Assembly (NCBI GenBank): GCA_021287065.1
Contig: JAJTBE010000125.1
Span: 1 to 64,000, forward strand
Source of the DNA: Bacillota bacterium
Lineage (GTDB): Bacteria; Vulcanimicrobiota; JAJTBE01
DNA: 64,000 nucleotides
Direction: 5' to 3'
Below the pieces are notes generated by a model. It was given only the letters and a program-made list of their open reading frames with translations. It searched no databases and was not told the origin of the DNA. Positions 25,339 through 33,872 of this stretch are shown here, one piece after another (positions within the stretch are counted from its first letter, which is position 1; the number at the start of each line of letters is the position of its first letter). Made by a program: the position numbers and the translations under genes.

Positions 25339-28300
25339 CTAATGCCCGGTAATAGGGTCAACTGGTCTTACCGGTGGTTTGTAGGCCGGCGGCGGTTCAT
25401 ATTTAGGTTCATAAACCGGTGGTTTATATGCTGGTTCTTTCGGCTGTGGAGGTATCTCTCTGAGACTTATGCTGACCTCGCCGGTTTTTCCGTTGGTGAG
25501 GCTTACATTGTCCTTTGTTTCTTCGTAATAGCCTGATCTGGTTGCAACAACCTTATACTTGTTTTCATCAAGGTTGTCTATTGTCAGGGAGAATTTTCCG
25601 TCTTTTCCCTTTGTCGTTTTTCCTTTGCCCGTATTCCGCCCATCGGTTTTGCAATATACGGAAATATTGGCTTCAAGGTTTGTTTTTACAAGCAGTGAAG
25701 GCTTTTTAATCCAGCTTATGTGTTCCTTTGATATACTTATTTCATTCCCTGATTTCAGCTCAAGGTCTCTTTTTATATCAACATAATTTTCCCTGATAAA
25801 TTTAACAGTGTATGAACCAGGTTCAAAACTCTGTTCAAAAAACTCGGCATTGGGATCATTCTTTTTCAAATCTTTTATTGACACAGTAACGGGAGTCCGT
25901 TTTTTAGACTTGTCAAAGAAAATAATCTTGTCTGCATCTATACCGGATTCCACTTTGAATGCTGTTTTCTCCTGCACCGGAGGTGTAACAGGGGAGGGAG
26001 CCACAGCAACATCTGTTTTTGCCGGCGAAGGCACGGCGGATTCTACAGGTTTGTTTGGCACTGCAACGATATTTGTCTTTGACGGAATCGGTGCAGGTGT
26101 GTTTTCCGGTTTGTTATGTTTACTGTCACTGGAAATTTTATAGAAAACTCCAAAAGCAAGCAGAACGAAAATAATTATTGCCGGAATGACAATCATTATT
26201 TTTGATTTTGGTTTAGGCAGATCCTGAGAAAATTCGTCAAACTCCTGTTCACGGACAGGCTGCTGAATTTTAATTTTCTTTTCAGGCTGCTTTTCCGGGA
26301 TCTTTTCCTCTTTTACCGGAAGAGTTTTTTCTTCTCTTGCTGCTGCCTTCTTTTCAGCTTTTGTGAGAACCTTGTCCTTTTTGCCTGACTTTTCAATCTG
26401 CGGGGTTTCCGCCTTCTTCTCTTCCGTTGCTCTTTGCTGAACTTTTTCCAACTCAGCAGGCTTTTCCTGAGTGGGTTTCTCTTCTTTTTTGCCGGCAGCG
26501 GGAATAACGGCAGATACTGCTCCCTGCTTCTTTTCTTCAGGTTTCTTTTCAGCCGGTTCAGCTTTTTCCGGTATCGAAACGGATACGGGCTTTACTGGTT
26601 CCGGTTTTACAGGCTCCTGTTTAACTTTGTTCTCTTCTTTTATTTCAGGAACAGCCACAGGTTGCTCAACTTTAACCGCAACTGCCTGCTGGGTCTTTTC
26701 AGCAGCAATTACAGCGGGTTTTTCCTGAGTTTTATCGGGAGTTTTTTCTGTAGTCTTTTCCCTTCCGTCAATGCCCTGTTTGATTAATGCAGGTTTGGGC
26801 TGTTCAGCTTTCTTTTCCGGAGGCTTAAACTGAAGATTGGCGGCGTTCTTCACCACATTCGGTTTTTTCTGCTCAATCTTAACAGGACCTATCTGAGATC
26901 TGGGAGGTTCAGGTTTCCTGAACTCCGGTTTGATAGTCTTAATTTCAACCCTGGGAGGCTCCGGCTTTGGCTGCTCCACTTTCGGCGGCACGGCAACGGG
27001 AATCCCAGCTTTCACAGGTTCCTGTTTTGGCTCAGGCTTAGGAGGTTCAACTTTTGGCAGCTCCGCTTTTGGAATTTCCTGTTTGGGAATCTCGACCTTA
27101 GGAGGCTCAGGTTTCTTTACTTCCGGCTTGGGCTGTGGAATTTCAACCTTCGGAGGCTCCGGAACAGGCTCCGGCTTCTTTTCAGCAGGTTTAACCGGCG
27201 GAACTTCAACTCCGGAAGGTGCCTGTCCGGGCGGCTCAGCCTTTGGAATTTCGATTTTCTGAGGCTCTGCCTTTGGAATTTCATGTTTGGGAATCTCGAC
27301 CTTAGGAGGCTCAGGTTTCTTTGCTTCCGGCTTAGGCTGTGGAATTTCAACCTTCGGAGGCTCAGGAACAGGCTCCGGCTTCTTTTCAGCAGGTTTTACC
27401 GGCGGAACTTCAACTCCGGAAGGTGCCTGTCCGGGCGGTTCAGCCTTTGGAATTTCGATTTTCTGAGGCTCTGCTTTTGGAATTTCCTGTTTGGGAATCT
27501 CAACCTTAGGAGGCTCAGGCATCTTTGCTTCAGGTTTTGGCTGAATTGCTGTAATTACAGGCTGGGTAACGATCTTTTCTTCCTGTCTGGGAAGAAGTTC
27601 AAGCTTTGTAAGTCCGGCGCTTTTATCTTCAATATGAGATTTTGCAGGGGGAACTTCCTGCTTTTTGGTTTCGGTTATTACAAATGAATCTTCATCATAA
27701 GATGGTTTGCTCTGCTCTGTTTTTGGCAGCGGCTGGATTGTGGTGAGCTTTTCCTGATACCTGTCCTGCTCCGGAATAGTAAAACCCGGAGGGAGGTTTA
27801 TCGCAGTGGTTTTTGATTCGCCGAAAGCGGGAATAACCGGTTTTTCTGCGGGCTTTTTAGGTGGTGCTACAGGAGTGTCCCCTGTTTTATCCTCAGCAGC
27901 AGGAACTACAGGTTTGGTTCCTTCTGTGTATTTCAGAATATCAGGTTTTTCTATGGGAACCACAGTAGGCTTTTCCTGTTTGATTGTCTGCTGAATCTCT
28001 TCGGAAACTGGGGCGGAAACAGGAGCAAGCCCAACCACCGACATTCTTTTGATTTCTGCGGGTTCAGGGATTGTGGTGTTTATAGAAGGCGGAGCGGATT
28101 TAACTTCAGGGACGATTGCCATCCTTGGTTCCGGTACGGACGACTCCTGATGAAGCTCGGTTTCGCTTGCGTGAGATTCTCCCATGTGATGAGCATGGGG
28201 ATGAGGCTTAATTTCCGTTGCTATATCCAACTGCAGCGGGGCAGTAGGAGGAGCAGGAGGCAGAACTTCATGCCGCGGCGCCGTAATCTCCGGTTCAGGT

Positions 28301-29256
28301 TTTGCCTGATGAGACTCTTCATAATGTTTTTTGAATGCAACAAGAGCTTCCTGAACAAATTCCACTCTCTGAAAGCGCTGGCTTTTTCGCACATCGAGGA
28401 GTTTATCAAAAATATGCTGGAATTCATCCGGAAAATCAGGAATATACTTTTTTAACCGGGGATAATCAAAGGTATCGCGGTTCTGGGGATCATCAGCGGA
28501 CAAAAGATGGTGGAAAGTAGCTCCTATACTGAACAGGTCGGAGGAAAGTTCAAACTTGCCTGAGTAGTGTTCAGGGGAGGAGTAACCGTATGTTCCCACT
28601 GATGTGCCGGTGTGGGTATGCATTCCGATGGTGCGGGCTAAGCCGAAATCTACGAGGAACAGCTCATTCCGGTTATTGAGCATTATGTTTTTAGGTTTAA
28701 TATCTCTATGGATGATTGGCGGATTCTGGTTGTGCAGATATTTGAGGATTTCCAGAAGATCGCTCATCCATCTTATGCATTCTTCAACATTGATCCGTTT
28801 GTTCTCTCTGGTTTTTACCTCAACAGCAAGATTCTCGCCTTCAATGTACTGCATAACAATATACATATTGCCCTTGTCCTGAAAATAATCAATGACTTTG
28901 GGCAAGCCTCTGTAGTCGAGTCTGAAGAGGATTTTTGCTTCTTCGGTGAAGCGTTTTTCCACATAATCACGCTCAGCCTGGGTAACAAAAATAGGGAGAA
29001 GTTCTTTAATTACAACCAGATAATCCATCTTGGCATCACGGGTCAGATAAATTCTGCCCATTCCGCCTTCACCGAGTTTCTTTAAAATTTTGTATCTGCC
29101 GTCCCTCAGCGAACCTAAATCTTCTTCCTTTTTCTGCGGTCTTATCTCATCAAGGGGAGTTGCTCTGAAAGCATCGGCATGGGAAAGCTGCGCTCCGCAT
29201 ATTACGCAGAACGTGGCATTGTCTCGGTTTTTATGGCCACAGTCGGGACAAATCAT
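25339..29256 (-). CDS. membrane Ser/Thr protein kinase with zinc ribbon, giant Pro-rich linker and PEGA-like ectodomain
   Basis: A 1305-residue bacterial Ser/Thr kinase. Order: zinc ribbon CPDCGHKN...CVICG (residues 3-21); kinase domain about 53-315 with LGEGGMGRIYL, VVIKELLP, IIHRDIKPKNIML, LVDFGLARTIG and GTYGYSSPEHY, all catalytic residues kept; a roughly 700-residue linker rich in Pro, Lys, Glu and Val with 68-residue repeats; a transmembrane helix (KIMIVIPAIIIFVLLAFGVF, about 1055); a beta-rich PEGA-like ectodomain (FEPGSYTVKFIRENYVDI, NLDENKYKVVATRSGYYEE); and a Pro/Lys/Tyr-rich tail ending PPVRPVDPITGH. It should sense an envelope cue and phosphorylate cytosolic targets. Start ATG 29256 with GGTGAG upstream. 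Confidence 0.9.
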   Translation of the reverse strand: MICPDCGHKNRDNATFCVICGAQLSHADAFRATPLDEIRPQKKEEDLGSLRDGRYKILKKLGEGGMGRIYLTRDAKMDYLVVIKELLPIFVTQAERDYVEKRFTEEAKILFRLDYRGLPKVIDYFQDKGNMYIVMQYIEGENLAVEVKTRENKRINVEECIRWMSDLLEILKYLHNQNPPIIHRDIKPKNIMLNNRNELFLVDFGLARTIGMHTHTGTSVGTYGYSSPEHYSGKFELSSDLFSIGATFHHLLSADDPQNRDTFDYPRLKKYIPDFPDEFQHIFDKLLDVRKSQRFQRVEFVQEALVAFKKHYEESHQAKPEPEITAPRHEVLPPAPPTAPLQLDIATEIKPHPHAHHMGESHASETELHQESSVPEPRMAIVPEVKSAPPSINTTIPEPAEIKRMSVVGLAPVSAPVSEEIQQTIKQEKPTVVPIEKPDILKYTEGTKPVVPAAEDKTGDTPVAPPKKPAEKPVIPAFGESKTTAINLPPGFTIPEQDRYQEKLTTIQPLPKTEQSKPSYDEDSFVITETKKQEVPPAKSHIEDKSAGLTKLELLPRQEEKIVTQPVITAIQPKPEAKMPEPPKVEIPKQEIPKAEPQKIEIPKAEPPGQAPSGVEVPPVKPAEKKPEPVPEPPKVEIPQPKPEAKKPEPPKVEIPKHEIPKAEPQKIEIPKAEPPGQAPSGVEVPPVKPAEKKPEPVPEPPKVEIPQPKPEVKKPEPPKVEIPKQEIPKAELPKVEPPKPEPKQEPVKAGIPVAVPPKVEQPKPEPPRVEIKTIKPEFRKPEPPRSQIGPVKIEQKKPNVVKNAANLQFKPPEKKAEQPKPALIKQGIDGREKTTEKTPDKTQEKPAVIAAEKTQQAVAVKVEQPVAVPEIKEENKVKQEPVKPEPVKPVSVSIPEKAEPAEKKPEEKKQGAVSAVIPAAGKKEEKPTQEKPAELEKVQQRATEEKKAETPQIEKSGKKDKVLTKAEKKAAAREEKTLPVKEEKIPEKQPEKKIKIQQPVREQEFDEFSQDLPKPKSKIMIVIPAIIIFVLLAFGVFYKISSDSKHNKPENTPAPIPSKTNIVAVPNKPVESAVPSPAKTDVAVAPSPVTPPVQEKTAFKVESGIDADKIIFFDKSKKRTPVTVSIKDLKKNDPNAEFFEQSFEPGSYTVKFIRENYVDIKRDLELKSGNEISISKEHISWIKKPSLLVKTNLEANISVYCKTDGRNTGKGKTTKGKDGKFSLTIDNLDENKYKVVATRSGYYEETKDNVSLTNGKTGEVSISLREIPPQPKEPAYKPPVYEPKYEPPPAYKPPVRPVDPITGH
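27071..27531. repeat. tandem 204-bp repeats within the kinase gene
   Basis: Copies begin at 27071, 27275 and 27479 (last one partial), a constant 204-bp step with few differences between the first two. Because 204 is a multiple of three, each copy encodes 68 residues (KVEIPKQEIPKAEP... then VKPAEKKPEPVPEPP...). The high DNA identity points to recent duplication and possible length variation. Confidence 0.9.
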
Positions 29257-29417
29257 GGCTGCTCACCAGTCTGGCTGTATCTTTTACAGTTAATTTCAAA
29301 CCCGGATAAATGCATGTGAAAATCAACCGGAACAAACCTGTCGGGTTTTGGATATACTTCTCGAAAAACTGTGATATTCCTCTGTTTTGTTTCGGTCTGC
29401 TTCCGATTATACTCTTT

Positions 29418-30299
29418 TCAGACTCTTATACAACTGTTTTTAAGAAAACATTCCATACATTTTTCACTGTCAAATTTTCCGGGGCATTCGCCGGAAATTC
29501 CCAGGTGACAAAGTACAAAGTCGTATCTAAGAGGGTCTTCGTTGTCCATTTTTCTTAAAGACCGGCTGATCTCCTGAGCCATTTTCCAGTTTGCGTTTTT
29601 AGTTTCCGTAAAACCCAGATATCTGCCGATTCTTGCTATATGAACATCCACAGGTATCACAAGATGGGAAGGGGAAACGGATTTCCAGATTCCCATATCC
29701 ACAGGTTCATTTCTGACCATCCATCTGGTATAAAGGCAGAGTCTTTTGCAGGGGCTGCCTCCGGAAGGTCTGGGGAAGAAATAGTCAAAAGCTCTTCTGT
29801 CCCCAAATGGTGAATTTTTTGCTTTGTCTATAAATACAGTTGAGAACCGTTCAAGACCGTTCCTGAATTTTTCATCTTCGGAAATGCCTTTTTCTGTGTA
29901 TCCTTCAAGAAACAACTGTTCGAGAGAACCGTATTCCTTTCTTATCCTGCCTGCACTCCAGAGAAGTGTTTTAATGTCATCGCTGTTGTTGAAACGATGA
30001 TATAATCCATTCAGCACTTTATAATCTTCGGGGTTTTCAGATTTGACAAATTCTGATGGGGATGTGCCAGTGGCTGTAAATATTTTTTTCAGAACCGAGA
30101 TGATAATTTTTACACTTCCGTAAGCGAGGGAAGAAGCTATCAGTCCTGCGGTTTCTATGTCATCGCCGGTTGAAAACATTCTGGGGAACTGTACCGGATC
30201 CCATTCGATGCGTTTTGCATAGTCAAAAGTCTTTTCAAATTCATCAAGTATCTGTTTGAGTCTGGGGTAGTTTGTTTCTGATTTTACAATGTCCGTCAA
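29418..30299 (-). CDS. TIGR02757 / DUF2400 family protein
   Basis: A 293-residue member of TIGR02757 (DUF2400). Recognisable blocks: IEWDPVQFPRMFSTGDDIETAGLIASSLAYGSV, FNNSDDIKTLLW, GSPCKRLCLYTRWMVR and PVDVHIARIGRYLGF. The VDVHIARIGR block resembles the catalytic region of endonuclease III-type HhH-GPD proteins (family motif V-D-T-H-V-x-R). Four C-terminal Cys (C-H, CPGKFDSEKCMECFLKNSC) have the look of an Fe-S or zinc site. No biochemical function is established that I know of. Start TTG 30299, with AGGAG eight bases upstream. Confidence 0.85.
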   Translation of the reverse strand: MTDIVKSETNYPRLKQILDEFEKTFDYAKRIEWDPVQFPRMFSTGDDIETAGLIASSLAYGSVKIIISVLKKIFTATGTSPSEFVKSENPEDYKVLNGLYHRFNNSDDIKTLLWSAGRIRKEYGSLEQLFLEGYTEKGISEDEKFRNGLERFSTVFIDKAKNSPFGDRRAFDYFFPRPSGGSPCKRLCLYTRWMVRNEPVDMGIWKSVSPSHLVIPVDVHIARIGRYLGFTETKNANWKMAQEISRSLRKMDNEDPLRYDFVLCHLGISGECPGKFDSEKCMECFLKNSCIRV

Positions 30300-30331
30300 T
30301 ATAGTGCTCCTGTTTATTATTGCGTTCTTAA

Positions 30332-30850
30332 TTATGGCTTATTCAATTCTATTAACAATTTTTTCAGCATTTTATTTCCCGGATAACCTTCATGTCTGAA
30401 AACAAGACGATTTTTTTTATCAAAGACCATAAATGTGGGGACTGATTTGATTTTATAATAATTTGAAATCTCCCCTGAGTAGTCTGTATAGATGGGATAA
30501 TCCGATTCTTCCATAGCCTTTTTTACCGTTGTTTCGTCAGGCATAACTGAATCAATACATACTGCTGAGAAATCACATGGAACTTCGTTCATCTCATTCT
30601 TCAGGGTTTTGTATCCCTGAGAAACTTCTTTCCATGTGTCGCACCAGAAAGCCTGAAAAACATAAATCGCAACTCTGCCTTTATGATGGGGGAGAAAAGC
30701 AGTTTTACCCTCAAATGTTTTTACCTGAAACTCCCATGGTTTTCCGGCTTCTTTATTCTTTAGCTGTTGGGAAAAAGCTGGGGTAAAAGTGATACAGCAT
30801 AATGAAATTGCAAGCAGAAATTTTATTATGAAGTTTTTTACCGGATTCAT
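30332..30850 (-). CDS. exported thioredoxin-fold protein (TlpA/AhpC-TSA type) with a CDTW active site
   Basis: A 172-residue protein with a signal peptide (FIIKFLLAISLCCITFTPAFS) and a thioredoxin fold. The strand-helix junction is VFQAFWCDTWKEV: the first active-site Cys is present but the second position of CxxC is Trp. The cis-Pro loop SVPTFMVFDKKNRLVFRHEGY is typical of TlpA/ResA proteins. With one Cys it could act as a one-Cys peroxidase or as a mixed-disulfide partner, not as a dithiol oxidoreductase. A short gap (32 nt) separates it from the DUF2400 gene downstream on the same strand. Start ATG 30850. Confidence 0.8.
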   Translation of the reverse strand: MNPVKNFIIKFLLAISLCCITFTPAFSQQLKNKEAGKPWEFQVKTFEGKTAFLPHHKGRVAIYVFQAFWCDTWKEVSQGYKTLKNEMNEVPCDFSAVCIDSVMPDETTVKKAMEESDYPIYTDYSGEISNYYKIKSVPTFMVFDKKNRLVFRHEGYPGNKMLKKLLIELNKP

Positions 30851-30894
30851 ACTTACCCGCCTGAATGGAATTGATATTGAATTTTGGTATATTC

Positions 30895-30947
30895 AATAAA
30901 ATAAAAAAGCCTCCCTCTCAGGAAAACCTGATTTTGAGGGAAGCTTT
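30895..30947 (-). terminator. Rho-independent terminator of the bmp-nupC operon
   Basis: Read on the minus strand, AAAGC and TCCCTC (with a one-base mismatch between) pair with GAGGGA and GCTTT, topped by TCAGG/CCTGA and a small bulge, then T6-A-T4. It lies just after the nupC stop. Confidence 0.75.
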
Positions 30948-30972
30948 GTAAACCTTTTCAGGTAAGTATCGA

Positions 30973-32424
30973 TTACAGAAGCATACCTGCAATGGTTGCT
31001 GTGAGGAAGTTTGCCAGAGTACCGGCTATCATAGCTTTAAGACCGGTTTTAGCTAAATCGTGGCGTCTTTCGGGAGCCAGTGCTCCGATGCCGCCGACCT
31101 GAATGGCGATTGAGCTGAAGTTGGCAAATCCGCACAGTGCGTATGTGCAGATAGTGAATGATCTGGGATCAAGGGTTTCCTTCATTGGACCGAGCTGGAG
31201 GAATGCCACAAACTCATTGAGCACCATTCTGAGACCCATAAGGTTTCCGACGGCGGGGGCATCTTTCCACGGCACACCCATTACAAAAGCAAGAGGTGAG
31301 AACAACCAGCCCAGAAACTGCTGAAGGCTGCTGGGGAAGTATTTGCCGATTATCATCAGTGAAGGAGTTGATTCGAAATATTTATCAACAGCGCCGATGC
31401 AGCCATTGATCATAGCAACTATTGAAATGAAGGCTACGAGCATACCGGCTACATTGAAAGCAAGTTGAGCGCCTTCTGAAGCGCCTCTTGCGGCGGCGTC
31501 GATGATGTTGACATCGTGGATCTCAACTTCAACTTTGACGCTGGCGCTGGTTTTAGGCTGATCGACTTCAGGCACAATCAGTTTTGACATAAAAATTGCT
31601 CCCGGTGCTGTCATAATAACAGCGGTGAGCAGGTGTTTAATGTCAACATGGGCTATCATAACATATGCGACCATGATTGAGCCTGACACATGCGCCATAC
31701 CTGCGGTCATCATTGTCATAAGCTCTGATTTGGTCATATCTGAAAGGAAGGGTCTGATTGTAAGGGGAGCTTCTGTCTGTCCCATAAAGATACTTGCGGC
31801 GACTGATGTTGATTCCGCGCCGCTGGTGTTCATAACCTTTGCCATCAGTTTTGCGGCAAAAGCTACGATAACCTGCATAACTCCGAGATAGTAGAGCACT
31901 GCAAACAGTGAGGCGATAAAGATAATAGTGGGGAGAACCTTGAATGCGAATACCATTCCTACCGGTTTTGCATCTGTGGCAAGTGAACCGAATACGAATG
32001 TAGCGCCTTCGCTTGAGAACTCCATAAGCTTTTCAACAGCGCCTCTTGCTCCGTTAAAAAATGTTTCAAGGAAGTTCCAGCGAAGAATAACGATAAGGGA
32101 AGCTATGCCGACGACCCATTTTGTGGGTTTAAGCATATTTTCCATATTCTCATCTTTGTTTTTCATAAGATAAGCTACTGCAAAATAAGCAAGAACCATA
32201 ACCACAACAAGTCCGGTTACTGCTTTTGCAATACTGTCGGGAAGTATGCCGGCGAATCCGATTTTAATATCTTCGCCTTTGAGAACCATAATAGCAAAAG
32301 CAAACTGAAGTCCGATGCCCCAGAAGAATGTCTTCCAGTCGATATGCTTTTTATTATTGCTCAGTAAGTAGCCGATTCCGACAATAACGAGGAATCCAAT
32401 AAATGCAGCGAGTTTTTGACCCAT
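30973..32424 (-). CDS. concentrative nucleoside transporter (NupC/CNT family)
   Basis: A 483-residue polytopic membrane protein of the CNT family, importing nucleosides with H+ or Na+. Motifs: MNTSGAESTSVAASIFMGQTEAPLTIRPFL (nucleoside-binding TM4/HP1 region, with the GQTEAPL core), ARGASEGAQLAFNVAGML and ALCGFANFSSIAIQVGGIG. Normal family length is about 400; the extra length comes from an N-terminal segment and a loop. GGAG lies nine bases before the ATG. It is 15 nt after the BMP lipoprotein gene and ends at a terminator, so the two form an operon for nucleoside uptake. Confidence 0.95.
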   Translation of the reverse strand: MGQKLAAFIGFLVIVGIGYLLSNNKKHIDWKTFFWGIGLQFAFAIMVLKGEDIKIGFAGILPDSIAKAVTGLVVVMVLAYFAVAYLMKNKDENMENMLKPTKWVVGIASLIVILRWNFLETFFNGARGAVEKLMEFSSEGATFVFGSLATDAKPVGMVFAFKVLPTIIFIASLFAVLYYLGVMQVIVAFAAKLMAKVMNTSGAESTSVAASIFMGQTEAPLTIRPFLSDMTKSELMTMMTAGMAHVSGSIMVAYVMIAHVDIKHLLTAVIMTAPGAIFMSKLIVPEVDQPKTSASVKVEVEIHDVNIIDAAARGASEGAQLAFNVAGMLVAFISIVAMINGCIGAVDKYFESTPSLMIIGKYFPSSLQQFLGWLFSPLAFVMGVPWKDAPAVGNLMGLRMVLNEFVAFLQLGPMKETLDPRSFTICTYALCGFANFSSIAIQVGGIGALAPERRHDLAKTGLKAMIAGTLANFLTATIAGMLL

Positions 32425-32439
32425 TGAATCATCTCCAAT

Positions 32440-33552
32440 CTAAATATCAGTAGGCGGTTTGAAGTCTTTTAGTTTATCCAGAGTGTCAGGCACCTGGATT
32501 TGTCCATCGGTAATCATTTTTGAGAGCCTGTCGATACTGGGCAGAATGTCTGAGTTCAGTGTTCTGATATATTCTTTTGTATATCTCATGGGGCTGAGGG
32601 AAATGGCTCCTTCTTTTATTCCCAGGCTTGTTGTGCCTGCTTTGAACCGATTTTCCTTCATTGATTTGATACTCTCATACACTGCGACATCCACGCCTTT
32701 AATCATGCTTGTCAGTACCCGTCCCGGTGCTAAGGAATCCTGATCGCTGTCCACACCAACAGCAAAATAAGTTCCTTTTCTGTCGGTAGAATTAATTTTT
32801 ACATTGGGAGGTAAAAAACCTGAGGTGGTGGGAAGCTGTATGGCGCCCCGTTCCTGTGCGGCGTCAATTACTCCGTTGCCGCAGCCGCCGGAAGCGTGGA
32901 ATACTATGTCTGCACCCTTATCAAACAGCTTGTCTGCCATTTTTCTGCCTGATTCGGGATTGTTAAAACTTCCGGTGTAACCTGAAAATACCTCAGCCTC
33001 AGGTGAAATGGTTTTTACTCCGGCTTTAAAACCGGCTTCGAATTTTTCAATCAGCGGAATATCCATACCGCCTACAAAACCGAGTTTTTTTCTGGAAGAT
33101 ACCATTGTTGACAGTGCGCCTACCAGAAATGCTCCTTCTTCCTCCCTGAACCTGTAAACCGATACATTGGGCATATCGGGCACATTGCCGTCGATTATGA
33201 CAAACTTAACATTGGGTTTGTCTTTTGCAACTTTTATCAGGGGTTCACTTAAAAGAACACCGACAGCAATAACCAGATCATATCTGGCATCGGCGAGTTT
33301 CCGGATATTTGCCTCATAGTCCGCTTCCGATTTTGATTCTATAACACGGACATCACAGGAAAAATCCTGCATCGCCTTAACCAGTCCTTTGTTGGCAGAT
33401 TCGTTGAACGAGTAATCATTCAGACCTCCGACATCTACGACCATGCCAACCCTCATGGAATTAGACAGGGTTCCATCTCCTGTGCTGTGGTTACAGCCAG
33501 CAGCGAGAACAGCGGCAAAAATTACAACAAAAAACAGCCGCAAGACTTTCAT
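32440..33552 (-). CDS. BMP-family nucleoside-binding lipoprotein
   Basis: About 370 residues from ATG 33552 (GGGTG six bases upstream). A lipoprotein signal ends at AAVLAAGC. The mature part is a type I periplasmic-binding fold of the BMP/Med/BmpA family: VGMVVDVGGLNDYSFNESANKGL, DLVIAVGVLLSEPLIKVAK, GFVGGMDIPLIEKFEAGFKAGV and ADIVFHASGGCGNGVIDAA. Known members bind purine nucleosides for an ABC importer (NupN/BmpDEFG-type). No ABC ATPase or permease follows; a CNT transporter does. It may therefore feed nucleosides to an importer elsewhere or act with NupC. Confidence 0.93.
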   Translation of the reverse strand: MKVLRLFFVVIFAAVLAAGCNHSTGDGTLSNSMRVGMVVDVGGLNDYSFNESANKGLVKAMQDFSCDVRVIESKSEADYEANIRKLADARYDLVIAVGVLLSEPLIKVAKDKPNVKFVIIDGNVPDMPNVSVYRFREEEGAFLVGALSTMVSSRKKLGFVGGMDIPLIEKFEAGFKAGVKTISPEAEVFSGYTGSFNNPESGRKMADKLFDKGADIVFHASGGCGNGVIDAAQERGAIQLPTTSGFLPPNVKINSTDRKGTYFAVGVDSDQDSLAPGRVLTSMIKGVDVAVYESIKSMKENRFKAGTTSLGIKEGAISLSPMRYTKEYIRTLNSDILPSIDRLSKMITDGQIQVPDTLDKLKDFKPPTDI

Positions 33553-33561
33553 GTAGATCAC

Positions 33562-33872
33562 CCGCTTTCTGTTTATGGATTTTCATTCTTGAAAAATCGT
33601 GTAAAATCCTGCCCATTATTGATGTAATACAATGCTTTACTCTATATTTTACTAACTATTTTTAAAAAAATATTAAAGGAAATTAATTTGTATCGTCGAA
33701 AAATCCCGCAATTTTTTGAAATTCCTTTGCACAAAAGGGTTTGTAAAAAAATACGACTTCAATTTCCACCGATACATTCTGCCGGATTCCGGTGAAGAAA
33801 ACCAGCGGCGGGAAGCTTAGTAAATCTGCAGGGTTTGAAAGGACTGCCGCAGATTAGTTAGGAAGGTCAGTT
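33562..33872. promoter_or_regulatory. divergent intergenic region with leader hairpin
   Basis: About 310 bp between the bmp gene (minus) and the aminotransferase operon (plus). The bmp side is AT-rich. Near the aminotransferase start, AATCTGC (33823-33829) and GCAGATT (33849-33855) form a 7-bp inverted repeat, just before the AGGAAGG ribosome binding site. I recognise no known riboswitch. Confidence 0.35.

Noticed and set aside
27071-27531. Possible CRISPR-like repeats
   Set aside because: The 204-bp step has no spacers and keeps reading frame; it encodes a protein repeat.
27283-27687. Long plus-strand open frames opposite the kinase linker
   Set aside because: They arise from the Pro/Lys/Glu-rich codons and repeats on the coding strand; products are Leu/Arg/Phe runs with no domain.
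33740-33872. Possible cobalamin or c-di-GMP riboswitch before the aminotransferase
   Set aside because: Short pieces (CCGGATTCCGG, GGGTTTGAAAGGAC) look suggestive, but the conserved core boxes of those classes are absent.
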